Assembly (NCBI GenBank): GCA_015661745.1
Contig: DQVL01000063.1
Span: forward strand, 1-26,769
Length of the DNA: 26,769 nt
Direction: 5' to 3'
Origin: Thermoprotei archaeon
GTDB lineage: Archaea > Thermoproteota > Nitrososphaeria > Geothermarchaeales > JDFR-13
Position 1 is the first letter of the stretch. Each line of letters opens with the position of its first letter. Shown piece by piece: positions 15,075 through 22,797 of the stretch. The translations under genes were made by a program, and so were the position numbers. The notes below the pieces were generated by a model, which was given only the letters and a program-made list of their open reading frames with translations, did not search any database and was not told the origin of the DNA.

Positions 15075-15717
15075 GATATCTACCCATTTTAGCTACCTTA
15101 GCATGTAATTTAATAACCTTATCAGAATTATGATATGTGTTCCTATAACCATTTAAAAAAGCGTCAAAACTGACGTTGGCAAAATCAGGAGTTAAATAAT
15201 GGAAGGATCTATATACCACATCTAAATCAAACGCATAATCTTTAACTGACGAAGAGACAAAAGCTAATCCAAAATCGATGACATATATTTTCTTATTTGA
15301 TACTATAAAGTTTGATGGATGGGGATCTCCATGAACAATATTTATTGAGTGAAGTTTCCCCATCAGCTTCCCCATACAATGGATAAAATATAGAGAATCA
15401 TTTGAAAAATTTTCCAATAAATAATAAGATAAGGTTTGGCCTTGAATATATTTATAAACAATAGCTGTAGATTTTAAACTAACTAAGTATAATTTGGGGA
15501 CTGGAATATTATTAATATGGGACTGATATAGAATATTAGCTTCTCTATAAGTCCTCAGTATACGTATACGTAAATCTAATTCAGGATCTCTATAAGGTTT
15601 TTCTATTCTTTTTTTTACTATAACCCTTGTCCCAAGATAATTTGATAGGTAAATATCACTCTCCGCATTTCTCGATAATAGTTTACTACCTGACATAAGC
15701 TTCTCTATTACATCCAC
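15061..15717 (-). CDS. bud32: KEOPS kinase/ATPase Bud32 (PRPK family)
   Basis: This 218-residue atypical small kinase stimulates Kae1 in t6A synthesis. The N-lobe has RVIVKKRIEKPYRDPELD (catalytic Lys about residue 35-36, plus the K-x-Y-R-x-P-x-L-D box typical of Bud32) and RTYREANIL. The catalytic loop is HGDPHPSN (129-136), the metal site DFG (148-150), and the tail KMGRYHERV fits the Bud32 C-terminus. The loop differs from the usual HGDLTTSN, looking more like the HGDPHPxN loop of other atypical kinases; Asp and Asn are retained, so activity is expected. The start is GTG, with AGGTGG upstream, 10 bp inside kae1. It is a separate gene here rather than a Kae1-Bud32 fusion. Confidence 0.92.
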   Translation of the reverse strand: MDVIEKLMSGSKLLSRNAESDIYLSNYLGTRVIVKKRIEKPYRDPELDLRIRILRTYREANILYQSHINNIPVPKLYLVSLKSTAIVYKYIQGQTLSYYLLENFSNDSLYFIHCMGKLMGKLHSINIVHGDPHPSNFIVSNKKIYVIDFGLAFVSSSVKDYAFDLDVVYRSFHYLTPDFANVSFDAFLNGYRNTYHNSDKVIKLHAKVAKMGRYHERV

Positions 15718-16703
15718 TGAATATCCACCTCATCGAACCTCCATTTTTGGAGGATATAGGCCTCCTCAGGAGGGACACCCTCTAAGCCCTGTTGTAGCAT
15801 ACGTAAACCAACAATAGCTATTTGTACTCCATTGTCGCTATTCCATCTTTTATCTAGACGATAAACTTTAAGGCCATGTATATTGGCCATTTTAACCAGC
15901 TTCTCATATAATACATTATTTGATGCAACACCACCTGTAATGGCCAACGAGTTAATACTATCTTTTAGACTTGTTAATGCTCTCTCAGTTGCCTCAACTA
16001 TAATTGAGAATGCAGTTTCTTGTAGAGAGAAGGATAAATCCTCTATGGAAACCTGTCCCTTCTTCATTAATTGGATGGCTTTAGTTAATAAGCCAGAAAA
16101 TTGAAAGTTACATCCCTTAATGTTATAAGGCAATTCAACATATCTTTTTCCTCTAGATGCTAGCTTCTCTATGATCGGCCCACCAGGAAAATCTAAACCC
16201 ACTTCTCTAGCGAATACATCAAGGAGATTACCAATGGTAATATCAAGCGTCTCACCATACGGCCTCCATCTACCACCCCTATAAGCAGTAATGACCGTAT
16301 GACCACCAGAAACTAAAACTATCAATGGGTTTGATAGGTTAAAGTAGGATCTTACCAACTCAATATGTCCAATAGCATGATGAACTGGATATAATGGAAT
16401 ATTATATTTTAGAGATAATGCCCTAGCAATAGTTGCGCCTATTCTTAGACAGGGTCCCAATCCAGGACCTTTACTATATGCTATGGCATCAATTTCTTTA
16501 ATTGATATCCCTGCTTCTTCAATAGCTTTTTTGACTACATCAACGGAATATTTGCTATGATACTCAGCCGTTTGAAATGGTTCTATGCCCATACCTTTTG
16601 GAGGGAAATATTGCCTCCTAACATCCGATAATATTCTTAAAGATTCATTTATAATACCTACTCCGAATGTATGTGCAGTACTCTCTATACCCAATACAAT
16701 CAT
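15708..16703 (-). CDS. kae1: KEOPS subunit Kae1 (tRNA t6A threonylcarbamoyltransferase)
   Basis: This 331-residue ASKHA-fold enzyme transfers the threonylcarbamoyl group to A37 of ANN-decoding tRNAs. Visible features are the N-terminal GIESTAHTFGVGI phosphate loop, KGPGLGPCLRIGA, the metal-binding HAIGH (H109 and H113), VSGGHT (131-136), ITGGVASN (255-262) and the metal-ligand Asp in WNSDNG (D290). All are intact. The length is normal for unfused archaeal Kae1. It leads the minus-strand series and overlaps bud32 by 10 bp. On the other side it is divergent from the exosome superoperon, sharing a 42-bp promoter region. Confidence 0.97.
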   Translation of the reverse strand: MIVLGIESTAHTFGVGIINESLRILSDVRRQYFPPKGMGIEPFQTAEYHSKYSVDVVKKAIEEAGISIKEIDAIAYSKGPGLGPCLRIGATIARALSLKYNIPLYPVHHAIGHIELVRSYFNLSNPLIVLVSGGHTVITAYRGGRWRPYGETLDITIGNLLDVFAREVGLDFPGGPIIEKLASRGKRYVELPYNIKGCNFQFSGLLTKAIQLMKKGQVSIEDLSFSLQETAFSIIVEATERALTSLKDSINSLAITGGVASNNVLYEKLVKMANIHGLKVYRLDKRWNSDNGVQIAIVGLRMLQQGLEGVPPEEAYILQKWRFDEVDIQWM

Positions 16704-16745
16704 TTCCGATAATTATTAACTAAATTTAATGATTATTATTTAAGA
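16704..16745. promoter_or_regulatory. Compact bidirectional promoter for the KEOPS/ribosomal and exosome superoperons
   Basis: Only 42 bp separate the two divergent ATGs. On the minus strand CTTAAATAATAATC (around 16730-16743) is placed as a TATA box for a leader of about 8 nt before kae1. On the plus strand AAATTTAATG (around 16721-16730) could serve as the TATA element for a leaderless first gene. The sites would nearly touch, so the two operons may compete for TBP/TFB. Confidence 0.5.
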
Positions 16746-17147
16746 ATGCTTGTAGAAATAGACATTATAATACATGCAACAGAGGATATGAATAAGATAC
16801 TAAATAGTTTAAAGAGGCTATTTAATATTGAGGAATATAAACTTGAACGGCGAGACCTTACAGGACATTATAAAAACCCAGTTATATTTCTAAAACTCAG
16901 ATTAAGAAATTTAGAGACCAAGAGATTTATTAGTAGACTTTTTAAAATGATGAATGAAATAGATAAAGATTATCTATTAATGAACCTAGATGAATATATT
17001 GATAGAGAAAGATTATACATTAGAATTGAAAAAAATGGGATATGTAAAGGAGAAGTTAGACTAGCCGTTCAAGACCCTATAAAAATAACTATTTATAATA
17101 TAGATAGGAAGAAAATCCTTAGTTATATTGATGAAAAAAATAGTTAA
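16746..17147 (+). CDS. Predicted exosome-associated RNA-binding protein (COG1325 type)
   Basis: A 133-residue protein matching the archaeal RNA-binding family predicted as an exosome accessory. It opens with a strand-helix unit (DIIIHATEDMNKILNSLKRLF), then GHYKNPVIFLKLRLRN, a long helix, and LYIRIEKNGICKGEVRLAVQDPIKITIYNI. The family is known mainly from conserved context in the exosome superoperon, and function is unproven. It is the first plus-strand gene after the bidirectional promoter, and its 3' end overlaps the Rpp30 gene by 17 bp. The assignment rests on pattern plus location. Confidence 0.75.
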   Translation: MLVEIDIIIHATEDMNKILNSLKRLFNIEEYKLERRDLTGHYKNPVIFLKLRLRNLETKRFISRLFKMMNEIDKDYLLMNLDEYIDRERLYIRIEKNGICKGEVRLAVQDPIKITIYNIDRKKILSYIDEKNS

Positions 17148-17799
17148 AGAAAAAAATATATTTTTCTATTCGTCACTCAATATCCAGGATAATTTTCTAA
17201 TATGGAATGAGATAAAGTTTATAACTCAATTAGGATATTCTAACATAATCATCAAATTTGATAATCTAGATTTATTAGAACACTGGATAGAGGATAATAA
17301 TCAAAAGGACATGAAATCTTTAGATGATACTAAAATCAATTTGATTTATAGGCTTCACTTATCTTATAATACTAGAACATCAGATCTAAAAAATTTAAGG
17401 AGAATATTAAATAAGGTAAGTAAAATAGAGGATAAATATAATGTTACCATAATAAAATCAATAGATGAGGAGCTATCAAATATAATCACCCCAAATCATA
17501 TGGAGTATTATGGAGTTAAAATAATTACCTTGACTAATTTCAGATGGAAGGTCTTAAAGCGCTTTCATAGACATAGAGTATATTTTGAGATAATTCTAGA
17601 TCGGCTATTTAGTGACAAAAAATATATGGCTAATGCACTACCAATGATTGATCCCCTAGAAAAATCAGATAAGTTACTCTTTACACAGATTAAACCTATT
17701 GTGAAGACCACTGAGTTTCCATATTTACTATCTTCATTGACTGACGGAAAATATGCATCTTATGGACCTATAACACGATGGAGTGATATTTTATGGTAA
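17131..17799 (+). CDS. RNase P protein subunit Rpp30 (divergent)
   Basis: RNase P with this subunit removes 5' leaders from pre-tRNAs. The 222-residue protein is divergent. Segments that fit the TIM-barrel-like Rpp30 family are the late YFEIILDRLFSDKKYMAN (the conserved 'v-x-i-E-I' strand followed by the plL region) and the stretches VTIIKSIDEELSN and YGVKIITLTN. The N-terminal third is hard to align by eye. Placement directly before pop5 and psmA in the exosome superoperon is the main support. ATG 17131 overlaps the upstream gene by 17 bp, and the gene overlaps pop5 by 7 bp. No clear ribosome-binding site is visible, so translation is probably coupled. Confidence 0.75.
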   Translation: MKKIVKEKNIFFYSSLNIQDNFLIWNEIKFITQLGYSNIIIKFDNLDLLEHWIEDNNQKDMKSLDDTKINLIYRLHLSYNTRTSDLKNLRRILNKVSKIEDKYNVTIIKSIDEELSNIITPNHMEYYGVKIITLTNFRWKVLKRFHRHRVYFEIILDRLFSDKKYMANALPMIDPLEKSDKLLFTQIKPIVKTTEFPYLLSSLTDGKYASYGPITRWSDILW

Positions 17800-18095
17800 A
17801 GTATGTAAGGTATTTGTATATAGCTATCCAACTAAATGAAACCTCATTTGAGGATATAATGCGTGAATATAAGAAATTATTTGGGGAGTTACTTTATTAT
17901 AAAAGTAGTCTCAAATTTTTTAAAATAGGAAAATTAGATATTGGAATCATAAGAATTAACAAGAACTATGTTGATAAACTAGTTTATACAATTAAAACTA
18001 TGGAACATAAGACAAATTCAAAAATAGGTCCTATATACATAGGGAACACACTAAAATCTGTAAAATCTAAATTAAATGAAATCTATTTTATATAG
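17793..18095 (+). CDS. RNase P protein subunit Pop5/Rpp14
   Basis: A 100-residue RRM-like protein that binds the catalytic domain of RNase P RNA together with Rpp30. The opening VKYVRYLYIAIQL (strand 1), the central KLFGELLYYKSSLKFFKI and KLDIGIIRINKNYVDKLVYTIKTM follow the Pop5 pattern, including 'fGe' and the 'g-I-I-R-x-x' strand. The usual C-terminal 'SGT-like' motif is weak (YIGNTLKSVKSK). It is translated from an ATG inside the end of the Rpp30 gene and lies 34 bp before psmA, the standard archaeal arrangement. Confidence 0.83.
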   Translation: MVKYVRYLYIAIQLNETSFEDIMREYKKLFGELLYYKSSLKFFKIGKLDIGIIRINKNYVDKLVYTIKTMEHKTNSKIGPIYIGNTLKSVKSKLNEIYFI

Positions 18096-18129
18096 AGAGA
18101 AGCCAATATGGATTTAGAGGCGAACGAGA

Positions 18130-18861
18130 ATGTTTCCATCACAAGCTGCTTATGATAGGGCGATAACCGTATTTTCCCCTGATGGCCGTATTTTTCAAGT
18201 TGAATACGCCCTTGAAACTGTAAAAAGGGGGACATTGTCTATTGGAGCACTATCTAACCATGGAGTTGTCTTGTCAGCTGAAGAAAGTTTTTCAAAATTC
18301 CAGGATAAGAACTATAGTAGAAAACTCTTCATAATAGATGAAAATATAGGAGGAGTAATATCAGGATACGTACCCGATGGTCGTGTATTAATAGACTATG
18401 CCCGAGAATTTTGCCAATATCAAAGGATATTATATGATGAACCGCCATATGTAGAAGTTGTAGCTAGAAGAATAGGAAACATCAAACAGGGATATACACA
18501 ACAGGGTGGAATACGGCCCTTCGGCGTATCAATAATATTTGGAGGGTTAAATCCTGATGGAACACCAGTTATATTTGTAACAGACCCCAGTGGATCATGT
18601 ATAAAATATTCAGTAGCTGCAATAGGTTCAAACACAGATGTGGCAATCGAATTTATTGATAAACATTATGACCAAAATATGTCAATTGAAGACTTAAAAA
18701 TATTATTGACTGCAGCCACGATTGTCGCAACAAAGAAAAAAGAGGAATTTTACATAAGATTCTTGGAAATAGATAAAGAAACTCGGAAAGCAAAATATGA
18801 GGATATCGAAAAATCAGCTGAGTATGTAAACAAAGCTATTGAAAAATATAACCTAACATAG
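18130..18861 (+). CDS. psmA: 20S proteasome alpha subunit
   Basis: This 243-residue subunit forms the outer gated rings of the archaeal proteasome, to which ATPases such as PAN or CDC48 dock. The N-terminal gate and signature YDRAITVFSPDGRIFQVEYALE (residues 8 on) is diagnostic. GTLSIGA, GGVISGYVPDGRVLIDYAR, RPFGVSIIFGG and DPSGSCIKYSVAAIGS follow. There is no N-terminal catalytic Thr, which separates it from beta subunits. No beta subunit is encoded in this window. GAGGCG before the ATG may serve as ribosome-binding site. It sits between pop5 and the SBDS gene. Confidence 0.97.
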   Translation: MFPSQAAYDRAITVFSPDGRIFQVEYALETVKRGTLSIGALSNHGVVLSAEESFSKFQDKNYSRKLFIIDENIGGVISGYVPDGRVLIDYAREFCQYQRILYDEPPYVEVVARRIGNIKQGYTQQGGIRPFGVSIIFGGLNPDGTPVIFVTDPSGSCIKYSVAAIGSNTDVAIEFIDKHYDQNMSIEDLKILLTAATIVATKKKEEFYIRFLEIDKETRKAKYEDIEKSAEYVNKAIEKYNLT

Positions 18862-18910
18862 AATTAACTAATTATTGGGATGAGTTGAATGTCATGGAGA
18901 TGAAGATATA

Positions 18911-19609
18911 ATGCCAGAGTATACGATAGCAAGATATAAGAAGGGAGGAAAAAAATTTGAAGTGCTTGTTGACCCTGATAAAGCTCTTGAATATAAACTT
19001 GGGAGAAGAAGAGATTTTACAAACATTTTAGTATTTGATGAGGTATATTTAGATGCCAATAAGGGTTTAAGAGCATCAAAAACAGATTTGATGAATATCT
19101 TTGGAACTACTGATATAGAAAAAATAGCTGAAAGAATAGTTAGGGAGGGAGACCTACTTATAAAAACAGAACAAAGAAGAAAACTTGTAGAGGAAAAGAA
19201 AAGACAAATTATAGATTATATATCTCGTTTTTGTGTAGACTCTAGAACCTCTGCACCTTTACCACCACTTAGAATCGAGAGAGCACTTGAAGAAGTAGGC
19301 GTAAAAATTGACCCTTTTAGAACAGCCGAAGAACAAGTCAACGACGTTATAAGCGAATTAGCAAAAGTAATACCAATAAAAAGGCAAATATCAATACTTA
19401 CTCTTAGAATCCCCCCAGTATATGTTGGTAAGGTATACGGGTACATCAAAAATACTAGTGACATTTTAAAGGAAGATTGGATGGATGATGGATCATTAAA
19501 TGCAACAGTTTCAATTCCATCCGGATTAAAGGTAGATTTCATGGAGAAAGTATCCAGATTAACTGGAGGATCCGTTTTTGTAGAGATAGTAGAAGAGAAA
19601 ACTGTCTGA
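18911..19609 (+). CDS. sdo1: Ribosome maturation factor SBDS/Sdo1
   Basis: A 232-residue SBDS protein. In eukaryotes its orthologue helps release the anti-association factor from the large subunit, and an equivalent role in archaea is inferred. The three parts are visible: an N-terminal domain (YTIARYKKGGKKFEVLVDPDKALEYKLG to about residue 90), a helical middle (RIERALEEVGVKIDPFRTAEEQVNDVISELAKVIPIKR, about 115-160), and a ferredoxin-like C-terminus (IPPVYVGKVYGYI ... GGSVFVEIVEE). The ribosome-binding site GGAGATGA lies about 8 nt before the ATG. It lies between psmA and rrp4. Confidence 0.97.
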   Translation: MPEYTIARYKKGGKKFEVLVDPDKALEYKLGRRRDFTNILVFDEVYLDANKGLRASKTDLMNIFGTTDIEKIAERIVREGDLLIKTEQRRKLVEEKKRQIIDYISRFCVDSRTSAPLPPLRIERALEEVGVKIDPFRTAEEQVNDVISELAKVIPIKRQISILTLRIPPVYVGKVYGYIKNTSDILKEDWMDDGSLNATVSIPSGLKVDFMEKVSRLTGGSVFVEIVEEKTV

Positions 19610-19619
19610 GGGAAAGTGT

Positions 19620-20375
19620 ATGAATAGAAATGAAAAGATCGTAATACCTGGAGAGGGTATAGGAAATATCCACTATAAAGGACGGGAAGAGGGATTCATT
19701 TACAAGATTAAGAGAGGGGTTTCAGTGTCAACCCACTTAGGAGTAGCAAATATATCAAATAAGAGGATTGATATAATCCCCTATAAATACATTTACGTAC
19801 CTAAAATTGGTGACTATGTCATAGGATTCATAGTTGGTTATGCGCCCAATGGATGGATAGTGGAAATAGGATCATATGTAAAAGGATTTTTACCTGCTAA
19901 TGATGTAATTAAAAATGAGAAATTTGACCCTAAAAAAGTAGACCTTGATAAATATCTTAAACTTGGCGATCTAGTTGGAGCAATAATCCAAGATGTAAAT
20001 AAGTTCTCCAATATCTTATTGACGATTAATAGTTCAAAAGAAAATATAAATACAAAGCATTTAGGAAAACTAACCAACTATTTTATAATCAAAGTCCATA
20101 CTACAAAACTTCCCCGAATAATAGGCAAAAAGGGGAGTATGATAAAAATAATTAAAAAGAAAATAGATGGAGATATTATTATAGCCCAGAATGGTGTTAT
20201 CCTCTACAAAGGCTCATATGAAAATTTTAAGCTTTTGAAATCAATTTTACAAATTATAATAAAATATACTTATGCGTCAGGATTAACTGGTAAAATAGCT
20301 GAAATGCTTGGAATAAAGCTTAATGAAACATACGAAAATGGTATAAATGATAAGGGTGTAGAGAAGGATGAGTAA
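19620..20375 (+). CDS. rrp4: Exosome RNA-binding cap subunit Rrp4
   Basis: This subunit sits on the Rrp41/Rrp42 ring and feeds RNA into it. The 251-residue protein has the N-terminal VIPGEGI motif, an S1 domain (VPKIGDYVIGFIVGYAPNGW ... VKGFLPAND, about 60-145) and a KH domain with the GxxG loop in LPRIIGKKGSMIKIIKKK (about 160-180). The last 15 residues are a charged tail. It starts 10 bp after SBDS and overlaps rrp41 by 8 bp, so cap and ring subunits are made together. Confidence 0.97.
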   Translation: MNRNEKIVIPGEGIGNIHYKGREEGFIYKIKRGVSVSTHLGVANISNKRIDIIPYKYIYVPKIGDYVIGFIVGYAPNGWIVEIGSYVKGFLPANDVIKNEKFDPKKVDLDKYLKLGDLVGAIIQDVNKFSNILLTINSSKENINTKHLGKLTNYFIIKVHTTKLPRIIGKKGSMIKIIKKKIDGDIIIAQNGVILYKGSYENFKLLKSILQIIIKYTYASGLTGKIAEMLGIKLNETYENGINDKGVEKDE

Positions 20376-21090
20376 CAATTTTAAGAGAATAGATGGAAGA
20401 ACACCTGATCAATTAAGACCATATAAAATAAGAGCTGGTATATTAAAAAATGCAGATGGATCGGCAGAAATAAAGTTGGGTAAGAATTGGATAGTTGTTG
20501 GGGTATATGGTCCTAAAGAACATTTTCCAAAGTTTGAAGCTCTCCAGGATAGGGCTATACTATTCTGTAGATATCATATGGCTCCTTACAGTACAACCGA
20601 GAGAAAATCTCCAAAGCCATCTCGTAGAGAAATAGAGCTTTCTAAAGTAATTAGATCTGCATTAGAGGAGGCCGTAATATTAGAAAGATTTCCTGAAATG
20701 AGTATTGATATATATATAGAAGTTTTACAGGCAGAAGGTAGTACGAGGGTAGCTAGTATTACCGCTGCATCAGTTGCCCTAGCTGAAGCAGGGATACCTA
20801 TGAAAGATATGGTTGTAGGATGTTCAGCTGGGAAGGTTAACGGAAAAATCGTGTTAGATATTGGTGAGACCGAGGACAAAGAAGGGGAAGCCGATTTACC
20901 GATAGCCATAATGCCAAACCTTAAAAAAGTTGTTCTGCTTCAGATGGATGGTAAGCTCACGCATGAAGAATTTAAGGAAGCCTTTGAAATGGCTTTGAAA
21001 GGGGCTCTTGAACTTTATGAAGAACAAAAAAGAGCATTAAAAGATCTTATAGAAAAGATGAAAGAGTTAGAGGGTGAGTCTAATGAGTGA
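20368..21090 (+). CDS. rrp41: Exosome catalytic subunit Rrp41
   Basis: This RNase PH-type subunit carries the phosphorolytic 3'-5' RNase active site of the archaeal exosome. Features are RIDGRTPDQLRP at the N-terminus, RYHMAPYSTTERKSPKPSRREIELSKVIR (phosphate and RNA-binding arginines), QAEGSTRVASITAASVALA, and DIGETEDKEGEADLPIA with the acidic pair D170 and D176 in the catalytic position. The 240-residue length is normal. Its 3' end overlaps rrp42 by 8 bp. Confidence 0.98.
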   Translation: MSNNFKRIDGRTPDQLRPYKIRAGILKNADGSAEIKLGKNWIVVGVYGPKEHFPKFEALQDRAILFCRYHMAPYSTTERKSPKPSRREIELSKVIRSALEEAVILERFPEMSIDIYIEVLQAEGSTRVASITAASVALAEAGIPMKDMVVGCSAGKVNGKIVLDIGETEDKEGEADLPIAIMPNLKKVVLLQMDGKLTHEEFKEAFEMALKGALELYEEQKRALKDLIEKMKELEGESNE

Positions 21091-21925
21091 GAAATATAAA
21101 AATAAAACATTAGCAGAAATAATAAATATAGAACAGGCTAAGAACTTGTTAAATAAAAATCTTAGAAAAGGAGATAGGGGATTACTCGACTATAGAGATA
21201 TAAAAATAGAGACTGGAACAATAAAAAAAGCATTTGGTTCAGCAACTGTTAATTTGGGGGATACTGTTGTAGTCGCAGGTGTTAATTTTGAACTTGGAAC
21301 ACCGTTTATTGATACACCAAATAACGCAATATTATTAGTAGAGGGGGAGATACTCCCTACCGCCTCTGTTGAAGCAGAAGCCGGTCCACCAGATGAACAT
21401 GAAATTGAGATAAGTAGAGTTATAGATAGAGGTATAAGAGAGAGTGGCATGATAAATTTTGAAAAATATGTGATAATCCCAGGCGAGACAGTAATAAAAA
21501 TCTTTGTAGACTTTAACATAATTAACGATGATGGAAATATTATTGACGCTGCTAACTTGGCGGCAGTTGCAGCATTAGCAACCGCCGAGATACCTAAGGT
21601 TGAATATATTAGAGAGCATATAGATGAAGTTAATAATATAAATATAAAGGAAATTCCCCGTGAATCATTTAAAGTGGAGGAAATCCCCATCGCCAATACA
21701 ATAGGGATTTTTGACGGAAAAGTTCTTGTAGATCCAGATGCGGCTGAGGAGGAGGTAGTTGACACATTAATTACATTTACGCATCTTAGTACAGGTGAGA
21801 TATGTAGTGTCCAACTGCTTAAGGGAGGGCTAACATATGAAGAAGTATTTAAAACACTTGATGTAGCTTACCAAAAAAATCTAGAGTTAAGAGAGATTCT
21901 TAAAAATAATGGGATATCATTATAG
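21083..21925 (+). CDS. rrp42: Exosome ring subunit Rrp42
   Basis: This RNase PH-type subunit is the non-catalytic partner that alternates with Rrp41 in the hexameric ring. ATG 21083 (MSEKYKNKTLAEI) is preferred: GGGTGAG lies just before it, and the longer frame adds only three residues from a GTG. The protein is then 280 residues. Family marks are DRGLLDYRDIKIETG, FGSATVNLGDTVVVAGV, EAGPPDEHEIEISRVIDRGIRES and GIFDGKVLVDPDAAEEEVVD. As expected for Rrp42, the catalytic Asp cluster of Rrp41 is not preserved in the DPDAAEEE region. Confidence 0.97.
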   Translation: MSEKYKNKTLAEIINIEQAKNLLNKNLRKGDRGLLDYRDIKIETGTIKKAFGSATVNLGDTVVVAGVNFELGTPFIDTPNNAILLVEGEILPTASVEAEAGPPDEHEIEISRVIDRGIRESGMINFEKYVIIPGETVIKIFVDFNIINDDGNIIDAANLAAVAALATAEIPKVEYIREHIDEVNNINIKEIPRESFKVEEIPIANTIGIFDGKVLVDPDAAEEEVVDTLITFTHLSTGEICSVQLLKGGLTYEEVFKTLDVAYQKNLELREILKNNGISL

Positions 21926-21968
21926 ATTTAAGTATGTAAAAACACACATTATGATGATGGTGTAGTTT

Positions 21969-22202
21969 ATGGCTAAAAGGAAAATGCCAAATATATCAGC
22001 TAGGTTTGGATCTAGATACGGATCAACACTGAGAAAAAGGTGGAATATTATAATGATTAAGAAAACGATGAGATATGAATGCCCACAGTGCATGCATAAG
22101 AAGTTGGAGTGGATATCGGTAGGAGTATGGAGATGTAGAAAATGTGGATTTAAAATTGCTGGTGGAGCATATGAACCATTTTTATCAAGGAAGATACGGT
22201 AA
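21969..22202 (+). CDS. rpl37ae: Large-subunit ribosomal protein eL43 (L37Ae)
   Basis: A 77-residue zinc-binding ribosomal protein. The four zinc cysteines are in YECPQC and WRCRKCGF, with the Ala-Gly-Gly-Ala-Tyr segment after them. The N-terminal ISARFGSRYGSTLRKRWNII is the usual rRNA-binding start. GGTG lies 6-7 nt before the ATG. In many archaea the small RNA polymerase subunit gene rpoP follows this gene; here only 64 bp separate it from the Brix gene and no rpoP-like frame is present. Confidence 0.96.
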   Translation: MAKRKMPNISARFGSRYGSTLRKRWNIIMIKKTMRYECPQCMHKKLEWISVGVWRCRKCGFKIAGGAYEPFLSRKIR

Positions 22203-22266
22203 GTAAATCCGTTTGTTTATACAACAGAATATCCAAAAATAATTATTTTATTTAAGGGGATGTTAT

Positions 22267-22797
22267 TTGGTAGTTTTAATCACAACTTCAAGGCGTCCCA
22301 CAAAGAGAATTAATAGGTTGGCGAAGGAATTATCATGGGTCTTTCCTAACTCGATAAAGATAAATAGGGGTAAGAGAAGCTTAAAAGATTTAATTGATTT
22401 TATGATTAAGAAGGGATATACAAAACTTTTAATCATCGAGGGGCGTAAGGGAAACCCAAGAAATATAAAATTTTTTTCACTTTCATATGAAGGTCTAATA
22501 AAATACATGACCATTGAATTATTGGGTCTATCTCTTCAAATAGATAAAGGCATGAATAAAAAATTGAAAACCCTATCTATCGAGGACGATGGATTACCAA
22601 GAAGCAGGGAAATTAAAGAATGTATAGTAAACTTTTTAGGATCCGAGTATTTAATAGATCCTCGTCGAGAAGGAATAAATGGCAAGATGATGATTAGAAG
22701 TATAGAAGATTTACTCCTAATAGAATTTTATGACATATATGGAAGAGACATATACCCCAAATTGAGGGTGGGAAAGTGCATTGTAAATATAGAGTAA
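22267..22797 (+). CDS. Brix/Imp4-domain ribosome biogenesis protein
   Basis: A 176-residue single-domain archaeal Brix protein, related to eukaryotic Imp4 and Brx1, which bind pre-rRNA during assembly. VVLITTSRRPTKRINRLAKELSWVFPNSIKINRGKRSLKDLID and LLIIEGRKGNPRNIKFF are the family hallmarks ('T-S-R-x-P' start and 'G-R-x-G-N-P'). The start is a TTG at 22267 with AGGGGA about 7 nt upstream; no ATG is available in this frame before the conserved region. The 3' end overlaps the next gene by 22 bp. Confidence 0.92.
   Translation: MVVLITTSRRPTKRINRLAKELSWVFPNSIKINRGKRSLKDLIDFMIKKGYTKLLIIEGRKGNPRNIKFFSLSYEGLIKYMTIELLGLSLQIDKGMNKKLKTLSIEDDGLPRSREIKECIVNFLGSEYLIDPRREGINGKMMIRSIEDLLLIEFYDIYGRDIYPKLRVGKCIVNIE

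Noticed and set aside
21190..21765. 191-codon open frame on the minus strand opposite rrp42
   Set aside because: It is antisense to a clear rrp42 gene, has a Ser/Ile/Thr-rich composition typical of shadow frames and matches no family; no ribosome-binding site is apparent.
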